A stretch of 64,000 nucleotides of DNA, from positions 62,001-126,000 of the forward strand of contig JALIFM010000004.1 in NCBI GenBank assembly GCA_022867625.1, written 5' to 3'. This DNA is from Lachnospiraceae bacterium NSJ-143 (GTDB lineage Bacteria > Bacillota > Clostridia > Lachnospirales > Anaerotignaceae). Position 1 is the first letter of the stretch. The number at the start of each line of letters is the position of its first letter. The position numbers were made by a program, and so were the translations under genes. Positions 7,928-17,004 of this stretch are shown here, piece after piece. The notes below the pieces were generated by a model, which saw nothing but the letters and a program-made list of their open reading frames with translations, was not told the origin of the DNA and searched no databases.

Positions 7928-9146
7928 AAATTTCTTCTTTCATATCCAAATCCATGGCTTTTGCGACCTTCTTGGAAAATGCTACAGCCTCTACAACTGT
8001 CCTCGCACCAAAAACAACATCGCCTGATGCGTACACCCTTTGACAGGTTGTCTTTCCATTTTCATCTGTTATCAGAAATCCCTTTTCTGAACCCATAAGC
8101 CCTTCTGTTGTATTGAGCAGCTTATCTTTTGGACTCTGACTTATAGCTATTATGGTTGTGTCGGCATATTCCTGCTCAAGCTCATTTGCGTATCCAGCAA
8201 CTGTACCGTCATCTCCCATAATTGCAGGTTTAAATACAGGGCCATTGTCGTTTATAGCCTCTATCTGCCGGCAGAACTTAAAATCCGCCCCGTCAAGCTT
8301 TGCATAAACAACCTCCTCCTCGGTAGCCCTTATTTTATTTCCTCTGGCATAGAGTGTCACATTTCTTGCACCTTTTCTAAGGCATGTTCTTGCCACATCA
8401 ACTGCCGTATTGCCCGCGCCTATCACAGCTACAGTCTCACCTACATCGTGTCCCTCAGGATTTGCAAGATAGTTTATGGCATAAAGCACATCTCCCCTGC
8501 TTTCACCTGGTATTCCAAGCTTTTTTGGCCTCCACACACCGGTACCGATAAATACGGAATCATAACCGTCGTTAAACAAATCGCCAATTTCAAGCGTTCC
8601 CCCTATTGTTGTGTCAAGCCTTATCTGTATGCCAATTTCAAGGAGCTTTTTACGGTATCTTTCAAGTATGGTCTTAGGCAGTCTGTAATCCGGTATTCCA
8701 TACTGGAGCATTCCGCCAATCTTTTCCTTCGCCTCAAATATTATAACCTCATAGCCCTCCTGAGCAAGCTTAAACGCTATAGTTATACCAGCAGGCCCAG
8801 CACCTATAACGGCTACTTTCATACCGTTTTTTTCCTTGCATTTTATCCTCATCTTATCAAAATATGTATCCATTACATAATACTCTATTTTGCTGAAGTG
8901 TACAGGAACGCCTTTTTTGCCAAGCACACAGTTTCCCTCGCACTGCTGACCATGATTGCACACCAGTGAGCACATCATTGAAAGCGGGTTGTTTTCAAAG
9001 AGCTTTTCTCCAGCCTCACTTAAATTTCCGCTTTTGAGCAGCTGTATAATTTCAGGTATAGGTGTACTTACAGGACACCCCTTGACACAAAGCGGGTTTT
9101 TGCAGTTAAGGCACCTGCTTATTTCATCCAACAAATATACTGACAT
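7926..9146 (-). CDS. NAD(P)-dependent oxidoreductase, glutamate synthase small-subunit (GltD) family
   Basis: The N-terminal 80 residues hold a bacterioferredoxin-like cluster region with eight cysteines (CLNCKNPLCVKGCP, then CSLVCNHGQQCEGNC). Then come an FAD-binding GAGPAGI motif near residue 117 and a second Rossmann site GAGNTAVD near 250. The GltD fold moves electrons from NADPH to a partner through FAD and Fe-S clusters. No GltB gene is next to it and, at 406 residues, it lacks the extra domains of fused forms. It could be a stand-alone homologue such as the NfnB or SudA group. The true partner is unknown. The start follows GGGGAGG. Confidence 0.85.
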   Translation of the reverse strand: MSVYLLDEISRCLNCKNPLCVKGCPVSTPIPEIIQLLKSGNLSEAGEKLFENNPLSMMCSLVCNHGQQCEGNCVLGKKGVPVHFSKIEYYVMDTYFDKMRIKCKEKNGMKVAVIGAGPAGITIAFKLAQEGYEVIIFEAKEKIGGMLQYGIPDYRLPKTILERYRKKLLEIGIQIRLDTTIGGTLEIGDLFNDGYDSVFIGTGVWRPKKLGIPGESRGDVLYAINYLANPEGHDVGETVAVIGAGNTAVDVARTCLRKGARNVTLYARGNKIRATEEEVVYAKLDGADFKFCRQIEAINDNGPVFKPAIMGDDGTVAGYANELEQEYADTTIIAISQSPKDKLLNTTEGLMGSEKGFLITDENGKTTCQRVYASGDVVFGARTVVEAVAFSKKVAKAMDLDMKEEI

Positions 9147-9315
9147 ATATAAACCTCCCCTTTTGGTAATATGCTAAAACAACAAACAAACCCCTAAAGA
9201 TAATTTTCACTATTGTACATTCAATACCACCTTTAGTCAATTGCTTAAAATAAAAATCACCCGCCTTTAATTTCCTCTTAATTCAGTTGAAAATAATTCT
9301 CTATATAAAAAAACA

Positions 9316-9363
9316 TTGTTTTTTTCAAATTTGGTGATATACTGATTGTTAACCAAAAAACAA
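9316..9363 (+). promoter_or_regulatory. Promoter of cfa with a weak Rex-like match downstream
   Basis: TTGTTT (9316-9321), a 16-base gap and TGATATACT give an extended -10 at 9338-9343. TTGTTAACCAAAAAACAA (9346-9363) follows at the expected start site and matches the Rex consensus at 12 of 14 positions; in AT-rich DNA this may be chance. The remainder of 9147-9452 shows nothing else. Confidence 0.4.
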
Positions 9364-9452
9364 CTTTTCTGACACAAGTTAATGATGCAGCGAATATTAA
9401 CCGTTATTATTGTTAAAACTTTCTAAAACGCGTGTAAACGGAGGCGATAGAT

Positions 9453-10619
9453 ATGAAAGTAAAAGAAAACTTTATGGCGGACTATTTAAGCAAGTTTATC
9501 ACTGTATGCTTTACGGTTGAAAGCGGAGGTGAAAAAACAAAAATCGGTTCTGGCGAGCCTTTATTTAATGTCAAAATCAATAACCCACTAAAAAAATCAG
9601 AGCTGCTCACAAGTACCTCACTTGCTCTTGGGGAAGCCTATATGCGTGGTGATATAGAGCTTGACAAGGACCTTTACTATGTGCTTAACCTGTTCCTCGG
9701 CAACATGTCAAATTTCAGCACTGACGAAAGTGCACTGAGGCATATTATCAAAACCTCTGTATCAAAAGTAAATCAGAAAAAAGAGGTTTCTTCACATTAT
9801 GACATTGGAAACGACTTTTACAAAATATGGCTTGATAAAAGCATGACTTATTCCTGTGCTTATTTTAAAGACGACTCAAAAACACTTGATGAGGCACAGG
9901 AGGATAAGCTTGACCATATACTGTCAAAGCTTCAGCTTAAAGAAGGCATGACACTGCTTGATATAGGCTGCGGCTGGGGTGCCCTGCTTTTAAGGGCCGC
10001 CAAAAAATACAGAATTAAAGGCTGTGGAATAACATTAAGCTCAGAACAGGAGCGTGGTTTTTCTGAGAAAATTAAAGCCGAGGGCCTTGAGGACCTGCTC
10101 ACAGTAAAGATTATGGATTACCGCGACCTTCCGGACAGCGGCATGAAATTTGACAGAGCCGTAAGCGTTGGAATGCTTGAGCATGTAGGAAGAAAAAATT
10201 ATAGTCTATTCCTTAAAAGCGTACATTCCGTTTTAAATGACGGCGGATTATTCCTTCTGCATTTTATAAGCGCCCTTAAGGAATACCCGGGAGACGCATG
10301 GATTAAAAAATATATATTCCCCGGCGGAATGATACCAAGCCTCAGGGAAATAGTCAGTCTTTTGCCTGACTACGATTTTTACACACTAGACATTGAAAGC
10401 CTCCGAAGGCACTATAACCGCACACTTATCTGCTGGAGAAACAATTTTAACGACCACCGTGACGAAATAGAAAACATGATGGGAATTAAATTTACCAGAA
10501 TGTGGGACCTCTATCTGGCATCATGCGCCGCCACTTTCAACAACGGCATAATTGACCTTCATCAGATATTATTGTCAAAAGGTGTAAACAATGACCTTCC
10601 AATGCTCAGGACAGTATAA
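9453..10619 (+). CDS. cfa: Cyclopropane-fatty-acyl-phospholipid synthase
   Basis: The enzyme adds a methylene group from S-adenosylmethionine to double bonds of membrane phospholipid acyl chains, usually in stationary phase or under acid stress. The motifs are SSHYDIGNDFYKIWLDKSMTYSCAYF, the SAM-binding LLDIGCGWGALLLRAA, the GITLSSEQ segment and VGMLEHVGRKNY. The C-terminal end with YNRTLICWRNNF is also typical. The 388-residue length agrees with the family. The ATG follows ACGGAGG. The gene is a single-gene unit with its own promoter and terminator. Confidence 0.95.
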   Translation: MKVKENFMADYLSKFITVCFTVESGGEKTKIGSGEPLFNVKINNPLKKSELLTSTSLALGEAYMRGDIELDKDLYYVLNLFLGNMSNFSTDESALRHIIKTSVSKVNQKKEVSSHYDIGNDFYKIWLDKSMTYSCAYFKDDSKTLDEAQEDKLDHILSKLQLKEGMTLLDIGCGWGALLLRAAKKYRIKGCGITLSSEQERGFSEKIKAEGLEDLLTVKIMDYRDLPDSGMKFDRAVSVGMLEHVGRKNYSLFLKSVHSVLNDGGLFLLHFISALKEYPGDAWIKKYIFPGGMIPSLREIVSLLPDYDFYTLDIESLRRHYNRTLICWRNNFNDHRDEIENMMGIKFTRMWDLYLASCAATFNNGIIDLHQILLSKGVNNDLPMLRTV

Positions 10620-10626
10620 AATAATT

Positions 10627-10660
10627 AATCCCTCATAAATTAATGGGGGATTTTAATTTT
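10627..10660 (+). terminator. Terminator of cfa
   Basis: AATCCCTCAT and ATGGGGGATT pair with one G-T pair and are followed by TTAATTTTTT. Confidence 0.75.
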
Positions 10661-10733
10661 TTATTTCTATTTATTTTTTACTGCCGTTGTTTTATAATAG
10701 TAGTTTAAAGTATGAAAATCAGGAGGTATGCTG

Positions 10734-11852
10734 ATGGCAAAGAAAAAGATAGCAGTACTGACAGGCGGCGGTGATGCCCCAGGGCTCAACGCGGTAATAT
10801 ACACACTGACAAAAACCTGTATACTTAAATATGATTATGAGCTTATAGGCTACAAATTCGGTTACAGGGGGCTTTACACAAATGATTTTATGCCGCTGAC
10901 ACTTGAAAACACAACTGGCATACTTCACAAAGGCGGTTCCATACTTTACAGCTCAAATAAGGATAACCTTTTTGACTATAAAGTAGTGGAAAACGGCATA
11001 ACAGTCAGAAAAGACGTTTCTGATATTGCTGTAGACAATTTAAAAAAGGAAGGCGTTGACTGCCTTGCTATACTGGGCGGCGACGGCACCCTCACAAGCG
11101 CCAGAGACTTTTCCAGAAAAGGGGTAAACGTAATAGGCGTTCCTAAAACTATCGATAACGACCTGAAGGCGACTGACGTTACATTTGGTTTCAACACCGC
11201 CGTGAATATTGTGACAGAGGCTCTCGGAAGGCTTCACACAACAGCCGAAAGCCACCATAGAATAATAGTAGTTGAAGTTATGGGCAGAAACGCCGGCTGG
11301 ATTGCCCTGCACGGAGGCATTGCAGGTTCAGCTGATATTATACTCATTCCAGAAATACCGTATACCCTTGACAATATTGTACAGAAAATCCGTGAGAGGG
11401 ATTCCAGAGGAAAGCTCTTTACAATAATAGTAGTCTCAGAGGGCGCCATGGAGCTTGGCGGCACAGTTACTGTAAACAAGGTAGTAAAGGACAGCCCTGA
11501 CCCTATAAGACTTGGAGGTATAGCCAATAAGCTTACATACCAGCTTGAGCAGCTTATAGGCGAGGAACACGAAATCAGGCCCGTAGTGCTGGGCCACACA
11601 CAGCGCGGAGGCGAAACATCGCCATATGACCGCATACTTTCAGCAAGGTATGGTTCATATGCCGCCAAACTTATTCATGATGGAAAATACGGCAATATGG
11701 TCTGCCTTAAGCATGGCGATATAAGCTATGTCTCACTTGAAGATGTAGTCGGCTCACAAAAGAAAATTGAGCCGGAAACAGATGAGCTTGTTGAGGTGGC
11801 AAGAGATTTGGGAGTATCATTTGGAGACAGGCCGGTATACAGAGAGAAATAA
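10734..11852 (+). CDS. pfkA: 6-phosphofructokinase
   Basis: The enzyme phosphorylates fructose 6-phosphate to fructose 1,6-bisphosphate in glycolysis. Visible motifs are GGGDAPGLNAVI at the N-terminus, LGGDGTLTSA near residue 102, PKTIDNDLKATDVTFGFNTA and VEVMGRNAGWIAL. The pair of Gly after GGD and Lys in PKTIDND is the group III signature, so ATP or pyrophosphate use cannot be settled by sequence alone. The Gly favours ATP, the Lys is common in PPi enzymes. The start is the ATG at 10734, 7 bases after AGGAGG; an ATG two codons earlier is too close to that site. Confidence 0.92.
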   Translation: MAKKKIAVLTGGGDAPGLNAVIYTLTKTCILKYDYELIGYKFGYRGLYTNDFMPLTLENTTGILHKGGSILYSSNKDNLFDYKVVENGITVRKDVSDIAVDNLKKEGVDCLAILGGDGTLTSARDFSRKGVNVIGVPKTIDNDLKATDVTFGFNTAVNIVTEALGRLHTTAESHHRIIVVEVMGRNAGWIALHGGIAGSADIILIPEIPYTLDNIVQKIRERDSRGKLFTIIVVSEGAMELGGTVTVNKVVKDSPDPIRLGGIANKLTYQLEQLIGEEHEIRPVVLGHTQRGGETSPYDRILSARYGSYAAKLIHDGKYGNMVCLKHGDISYVSLEDVVGSQKKIEPETDELVEVARDLGVSFGDRPVYREK

Positions 11853-11854
11853 AC

Positions 11855-11885
11855 AAAAAACAGCCTTTAAGGCTGTTTTTTATTT
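11855..11885. terminator. Bidirectional terminator of pfkA and metK
   Basis: AAAAAACAGCC and GGCTGTTTTTT pair perfectly around a TTTAA loop between two convergent genes. Confidence 0.85.
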
Positions 11886-11890
11886 CACTG

Positions 11891-13018
11891 TTATTTAAAA
11901 ACATCTGTCATATCAAGCTTTTCCCATGGCAGGTCAAGGTCATTTCTTCCAAAGTGCCCGTAGGCGGCTGTCTGTTTATATATAGGCCTTCTCAGCTCAA
12001 ACCGGTTGATAATGCCCTTTGGCGTAAGGTCAAAATTCTTCTGTACAAGAGCTTCAAGCTTTTCATCATCTATCTTTCCTGTACCGAATGTATTTACGTG
12101 TACAGAAACCGGCTGCGCAACGCCAATTGCGTATGCAAGCTGTATTTCACATTTGTCAGCGGCACCGCTGGCAACAATGTTTTTAGCCACATGCCTTGCT
12201 GCATAGCATGCGCTCCTGTCAACCTTTGTAGGGTCTTTGCCCGAAAACGCACCGCCGCCGTGGCGAGCGTAGCCGCCGTATGTGTCAACAATTATCTTTC
12301 TTCCAGTAAGACCGCTGTCGCCCTGAGGTCCGCCGATAACAAAACGTCCTGTAGGGTTAATAAAATACTTTGTATTATCATCAAGAAGCCCTGCAGGAAT
12401 TACTTCTTTTATTACCTTCTCAATAATATCCCTTTCAATAGTTTCATGGTCAACATCAGGAGAGTGCTGGGTTGATATAACAACAGTGTCAACACGTACC
12501 GGCTTATCATCAACATACTCAACTGTAACCTGAGATTTGCCGTCAGGCCTTAAATAATCAAGTATTCCGGCTTTCCTGACTTCTGTAAGGCGTCTTGTAA
12601 GCCCATGGGCAAGATAAATAGGCATAGGCATATACTCATCTGTCTCGTTGCAGGCAAAACCGAACATCATTCCTTGGTCGCCGGCACCCTCGTTGTCAAC
12701 TCCCATAGCAATATCAGGCGACTGGCCCTTTAATGATGTTATGACAGCGCATGAATCAGCGTCAAAACCGTATTTGGCCCTTGTATAGCCAACATTCCTT
12801 ACAGTATCCCTTACTATATTTTCAATATCAACATAGCAGTTGGTTGTAACCTCGCCCATAACAAATATCATGCCGGTTGTCGCAGCAGTCTCGCAGGCAA
12901 CCCTTGCCATAGGGTCTTTTTCAAGTATAGCGTCAAGCACCGCGTCGGATATCTGGTCACAGATTTTATCCGGGTGCCCCTCTGTAACCGATTCAGAAGT
13001 AAAAAGTCTTCTAGGCAT
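11891..13018 (-). CDS. metK: S-adenosylmethionine synthetase
   Basis: MetK joins methionine and ATP to give S-adenosylmethionine. All three family signatures are seen: [21 protein letters not shown] at the N-terminus, [12 protein letters not shown] near residue 114 and [17 protein letters not shown] near 255. The length of 375 is slightly short of the usual 384-400 but both ends look complete ([15 protein letters not shown] at the C-terminus). The ATG follows AAGGAGG. A SAM-I riboswitch lies directly upstream, so the gene is under feedback control by its product. Confidence 0.97.
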   Translation of the reverse strand: MPRRLFTSESVTEGHPDKICDQISDAVLDAILEKDPMARVACETAATTGMIFVMGEVTTNCYVDIENIVRDTVRNVGYTRAKYGFDADSCAVITSLKGQSPDIAMGVDNEGAGDQGMMFGFACNETDEYMPMPIYLAHGLTRRLTEVRKAGILDYLRPDGKSQVTVEYVDDKPVRVDTVVISTQHSPDVDHETIERDIIEKVIKEVIPAGLLDDNTKYFINPTGRFVIGGPQGDSGLTGRKIIVDTYGGYARHGGGAFSGKDPTKVDRSACYAARHVAKNIVASGAADKCEIQLAYAIGVAQPVSVHVNTFGTGKIDDEKLEALVQKNFDLTPKGIINRFELRRPIYKQTAAYGHFGRNDLDLPWEKLDMTDVFK

Positions 13019-13049
13019 TTGTATTCCTCCTTAATTGAATTTTTGTAAA

Positions 13050-13178
13050 AAAATAAGCCCGTCAGGGCCAGTTGCCAGCTTATCTTACGCGTGTACAACA
13101 CACGTGGGAATTAGCACCGTGCCTTAAGCCGGTTGCCGGGTGTCACAGGGCCCTGTCCCTCGACCACTCTTGATAAGC
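13050..13178 (-). promoter_or_regulatory. SAM-I (S-box) riboswitch with terminator
   Basis: On the minus strand the aptamer starts GCTTATCAAGAG (P1 5' strand, 13178-13172), then AGGGACAGGGCCCTGTGA, CCCGGCAACC and CACGGTGCTAATTCC, and closes with AAGATAAGC (P1 3' strand, 13084-13078). These are the conserved SAM-I parts. A hairpin GCCC-TGAC-GGGC follows with T7 (near 13050-13066). High SAM should end transcription before metK. The rest of the gap up to 13460 carries only the sigma-factor promoter region. Confidence 0.93.
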
Positions 13179-13460
13179 GCTCACAATATAAATTTCTTAT
13201 TTTCAAACTTAATATATTATAGTGGGTATTATACCACATTTTTTTAACATTGCAAGAAAAATTTAAAGCACTTAAAAACATTCCCGAATATTTGCGTACA
13301 TATGGCAGAATATTATCATTTAATGTATTATTTACAGCGTAATTAAAAATTATTTTAAATTACCCAAACTTTTTTTGCCGCAGAATTATCTATAAGACAG
13401 AAAGCAAAATTAAACCGCCGGAGGTTTTGGAACTCTTTTTATACAGACAGGAGGAAACTT

Positions 13461-13952
13461 ATGCAAAAGGATATCTATGACATAACAGTCAGCTATATCC
13501 TGGAAAATCAGGAAAAATTTTACAGACTGGCATTCAGCTATGTAAAAAACAAAGAAAGCGCATTGGATGTTGTACAGAACTCTATATGTAAGGCATTGGA
13601 AAAATGCTACAGCCTTAAAAACCCGGACGCTTTAAAAACCTGGTTTTACAGAATAATTGTAAACGAATCACTTCAGCATATAAAATCTGCAAAGTCAGAG
13701 ATATCAGACGACGAGGCTGCCACAAACCAGATATACAGTGAACCCGGCTTTGATAAGGACAGCCAGGTATACAACGCGGTACAGCAGCTGAGTGAGCCAC
13801 TGAAAACAGTTATAGTACTCCATTACTACGAGGACCTTACACTTAAACAGATAGCAGAGATAACTGACACAAACCTGAATACAATAAAAACAAGGCTCTA
13901 CAGCGCACTTAAAAAACTTGAGACTGAATTATTGAAGGAGGCCTTCGTATGA
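13461..13952 (+). CDS. ECF sigma factor, SigV-like
   Basis: A 163-residue ECF sigma factor. Region 2 runs over YRLAFSYVKNKESALDVVQNSICKALEKCYSLKNPDALKTWFYRI, and region 4 carries the helix-turn-helix YYEDLTLKQIAEITDTNLNTIKTRLYSALKKLE. It directs RNA polymerase to stress promoters and is likely held by the anti-sigma factor encoded next. The two genes overlap by 4 bases (ATGA). Upstream at about 13368 there is CAAACTTTTTT and 16 bases on TCTATA, which could be an autoregulatory ECF promoter, but this is weak. The pair resembles SigV-RsiV, the lysozyme-response system. Confidence 0.9.
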   Translation: MQKDIYDITVSYILENQEKFYRLAFSYVKNKESALDVVQNSICKALEKCYSLKNPDALKTWFYRIIVNESLQHIKSAKSEISDDEAATNQIYSEPGFDKDSQVYNAVQQLSEPLKTVIVLHYYEDLTLKQIAEITDTNLNTIKTRLYSALKKLETELLKEAFV

Positions 13953-14854
13953 AAATAGATGACAGCAAAAAAATATATGATTCCATACAAATACCAGACG
14001 AGTTAAACGAAGTTGTAAAAAACGCTATTGCTTCCAGAAGCAAAAAAACAGTTATAATGAAAAGGAGACGTGATATTATGAAAAAGACATTCCAGGGATT
14101 TTCTGTCACCGCAGCAGGATTAATAGTATGTACAGTAGTTGCATTAAACACAAGCCAGACATTTGCAACCGAAATGGCAAAGCTCCCTGTTATAGGAAAC
14201 ATAGCAAAGGTATTGACAGTCCGTTCATACCACAACTCAAACGAGCTTTACAATATTGATATGGATGTGCCTAATGTTGTTGTTGAAAACAACGGAAATG
14301 ACACAGACTCCAATCTTACAAAGGAAGTCAACGCAGAGATTGATAAAATCGTAGATGATTATAAATCACAGGCTGAGGCCGAGTTTGTCGAGTATAAAAA
14401 GGCTTTCTTTGAGACAGGAGGAACCGAGGAGGAGTGGAATGGCCGTACAATGGATATTCATATTGCCTATGACATAAAGTCGCAGACTGAAAACACACTT
14501 TCACTTGAGCTTGTAACCTCCAAAGCGTGGGTATCTGCAGACGAGGAACGCCATTACTACAACCTTGACCTCGGCTCTGATAAGGAAATGACACTTGAGG
14601 ATATACTTGGCAAGGATTATATAACCCTCTGCAACGAAAGCATATTAAAACAGATAAAAGAACGCATGGCCGAAGATGAAAATAATTTCTATTTTGGTTT
14701 TGGAGAGGATGATTCGGATATTGAAGGCTTTAAGACAATAACAGATGATACCGCATTTTATATAAACAAAAGCGGAAACCCTGTCATTGTATTTCCTAAG
14801 TACGAAATAGCCCCTGGATATATGGGATACCAGGAATTTGAGATTTCCAAATAA
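13949..14854 (+). CDS. RsiV-like transmembrane anti-sigma factor (DUF3298)
   Basis: The N-terminal 45 residues are cytoplasmic and basic near the membrane (MKRRRDIMKK). One membrane segment follows at about residues 47-67, then an extracellular domain of about 230 residues. The C-terminal part matches the DUF3298/RsiV domain: LSLELVTSKAWVSADEERHYYNLDLGSDKEMTLEDIL and the end VIVFPKYEIAPGYMGYQEFEI. In Bacillus and enterococci this domain binds lysozyme, after which signal peptidase cuts the protein; a plausible site here follows TSQTFA just after the membrane segment. It should hold the sigma factor encoded just upstream. A terminator follows. Confidence 0.85.
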   Translation: MKIDDSKKIYDSIQIPDELNEVVKNAIASRSKKTVIMKRRRDIMKKTFQGFSVTAAGLIVCTVVALNTSQTFATEMAKLPVIGNIAKVLTVRSYHNSNELYNIDMDVPNVVVENNGNDTDSNLTKEVNAEIDKIVDDYKSQAEAEFVEYKKAFFETGGTEEEWNGRTMDIHIAYDIKSQTENTLSLELVTSKAWVSADEERHYYNLDLGSDKEMTLEDILGKDYITLCNESILKQIKERMAEDENNFYFGFGEDDSDIEGFKTITDDTAFYINKSGNPVIVFPKYEIAPGYMGYQEFEISK

Positions 14855-14867
14855 ACAAACCTTAAAT

Positions 14868-14892
14868 GGCCGCCATAACAGGCGGCCTTTTT
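14868..14892 (+). terminator. Terminator of the sigma/anti-sigma operon
   Basis: GGCCGCC, ATAACA and GGCGGCC form a perfect 7-bp GC stem followed by T5. The convergent esterase gene ends at 14893. Confidence 0.88.
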
Positions 14893-15861
14893 CTATATTT
14901 CCATAAGCATGTTAAGCTGATTTATCCAATCTGTTGATAAGTTCATGGCCGCCCTGCACGCCAATGTAGTGTCAAGGGCATTGAGCATAACAAAATCATG
15001 TATTATGCCCTGTATACGCACCGCCGTTACATCTGCCCCCGCGGTGCGCAGCCTTTCACCAAAGCTTTCGCCTTCGTCCCTGAGCACATCTGCCTGGCCA
15101 TTTATAATCATTGTCTGCGGCAGCCCTTCAAGCTGTGTAATATCCGCTTTAAGTGGGCACGCCAATATATTATTCCTCATGTCAAATTCCGGGGCATACT
15201 GGTCCCAAAACCACATCATGCCCTGCCTGTAAAGATAATACCCTTCCGCAAACTCAAGGTATGAGCTGGTATTAAAATTATCGTTTGTCACAGGATAATA
15301 TAAAAGCTGCTTGCTGACAGCCGGCCCATCTCTGAATTTTGACATAAGCGACATGTCAATAGCCATATTGCCTCCAACACTGTCACCGGCTACAGTAAGG
15401 GTATTTATATCCACCTGCGGAAACATCGCGGCTGCGATTACAGGAACGTCGCACAGTAATTTGTAGCATTGTTCTATAGCAGTGGGAAATTTTGCTTCGG
15501 GGGAACGTGTATATTCCGGAAAAACAACTAGAGACTCTGTCCTTGCCGCCAATTCGCGTACAAGCTTTTCATGTGTATGGAAACTTCCAAAAACCCACCC
15601 TGCCCCATGAATATAGAATATAACACTTCTTATACTTTCTGCTTTTTCGGGAGTTACAATATAGACCGGTATGCTTCCCCAATCACCGGTATTATATTTG
15701 ATACTTTTAATATTGGCCGGAAACTTATATACATATGAATCCTGCATTTCCTCAAGGGCTTTTCTTCCCTCCTTATATGGAAGCTGGAATATAAGCGGCG
15801 GTTTGGAGGCAGCAGTACATACCTCATCTGCTGCCGGTTCTAACGGTATTCTTCTTTCCAT
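14893..15861 (-). CDS. Alpha/beta hydrolase, hormone-sensitive-lipase-like esterase
   Basis: The protein has the HSL-family oxyanion motif HGAGWVFGS (near residue 88; HGGGW is more usual) and the nucleophile elbow GDSVGGNMA. The acid and histidine of the triad are probably the Asp in NGQADVLRDEGE and the His in GIIHDFVMLNA. It should hydrolyse short acyl esters; the natural substrate is unknown. The start MERRIPLEPAADEV at 15861 is preferred because CTGGAGCAG lies upstream; a TTG nine codons earlier has no site. No clear operon partner. Confidence 0.88.
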   Translation of the reverse strand: MERRIPLEPAADEVCTAASKPPLIFQLPYKEGRKALEEMQDSYVYKFPANIKSIKYNTGDWGSIPVYIVTPEKAESIRSVIFYIHGAGWVFGSFHTHEKLVRELAARTESLVVFPEYTRSPEAKFPTAIEQCYKLLCDVPVIAAAMFPQVDINTLTVAGDSVGGNMAIDMSLMSKFRDGPAVSKQLLYYPVTNDNFNTSSYLEFAEGYYLYRQGMMWFWDQYAPEFDMRNNILACPLKADITQLEGLPQTMIINGQADVLRDEGESFGERLRTAGADVTAVRIQGIIHDFVMLNALDTTLACRAAMNLSTDWINQLNMLMEI

Positions 15862-16068
15862 AAAATACTGCTCCAGAAATTTATTCAATATATCTTATGC
15901 CAAACGGAATGTACCCAATTCAAAGAACAACACTTATTACATATTTTGTTTTTTAATAAACAGTGTCTTTCCACTTTGTTTACAAAAAAAACCGTCAATG
16001 CTATAATATAATTAATTTCATCAATCTTTATTTTTGTGATTTTCTTAAAAAATTGAGAGGGATAAAAA

Positions 16069-16888
16069 TTGCAGAATAACTTTCATATAAACTTAAATTA
16101 CAAAAAAGAACCAGTATTCTACAGAAGGGTTATGGTTTTTTTAACTCTCCTTATAGCTGTTATATCAATGGCAGCCGGGGAATTTCAATTCTCAGAGAGC
16201 AAAGTATCCTGTACTCAATACCTATTTGTAAAGACAGCAAATCGCAGTTGCACTTGCCGGAATAAGGAACAAGGAAAATATACAGCAGCTTATTATTCCC
16301 GAAAGCTTTTCAGATAGAGGCCTCACATGTATAATCAATTCATCTGCCAGCGTTATAATATCTCCTACTGATTTAAATCCATTTATGCAGCTTGATGATA
16401 TTTTTTCCGATGAATCAGCAAGCAACAGCAAAATGATTGTGAGCTTGCAGCACGCGCCGACGCGGATAATTTTTCTGTGCCTTAAGGAAAACAACTCCGG
16501 CACAATACAGGAAAGGCTTAAAACAATAGCAGATGATATAAATTCATTCAACAATTCCCTTGACGAACCATATTATTTACTTATTCAGCAGAGCGCGTAT
16601 ACTGTTGACAATACTTCTCTTAAAATGAAAGTTATATAGGACAGGGCAAAAACTGCCTGCCGCAGCTGTTCAGCTTTACAGGAAAGCCAGTGCATGTTCT
16701 ACAACGCCTCAATAACAAAACGGCTTCAAAATTCTAAAAAGCTTGGCGTACAGGTTGTGGCCGAAGGCATAGAAACACATGAACAGCTTGAATTTTTGAA
16801 GAATGTCGGCTGTGACTATATACAGGGATATATATATTCAAAACCTCTGCCTGTTCCTGAATTTGAGGAATGGGAAAATCTCAGATAA
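16069..16888 (+). pseudogene. Decayed c-di-GMP phosphodiesterase (membrane-GGDEF-EAL)
   Basis: Three reading-frame pieces read like one broken gene. The first (16069-16317, TTG start after GAGAGGG) holds a membrane segment. The second (16385-16639) reads like the back half of a degenerate GGDEF domain. The third (16694-16888) ends as an EAL domain: [36 protein letters not shown]. The GGDEF end ([11 protein letters not shown]) joins straight to the EAL end, so about 200 residues of the EAL domain including the EAL motif are lost. The frame is also broken at least twice. It cannot make an active enzyme. Confidence 0.8.
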
Positions 16889-16898
16889 TATAACAGAA

Positions 16899-16930
16899 GC
16901 CTCAGTTAAAATACTGAGGCTTTTATTTTA
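16899..16930 (+). terminator. Terminator after the EAL pseudogene
   Basis: GCCTCAG and CTGAGGC pair around an 8-base loop and are followed by TTTTATTTT. Confidence 0.82.
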
Positions 16931-16939
16931 GTTATATTA

Positions 16940-16985
16940 TTGACATATGCCATAAATATGTTATAATTAATACTGACATATGTCA
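16940..16985 (+). promoter_or_regulatory. Promoter with two matching palindromic operators
   Basis: The -35 TTGACA is at 16940-16945 and the -10 TATAAT at 16962-16967 (16-base spacer). The perfect palindrome TGACATATGTCA lies at 16974-16985, at the start site. TGACATATGCCA, one base different, lies at 16941-16952 over the -35. Their centres are exactly 33 bp apart, about three helical turns. The DUF134 DNA-binding protein encoded next is the likely ligand. Confidence 0.65.
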
Positions 16986-17004
16986 ATAATAGAGAGGTGA
17001 GCTA

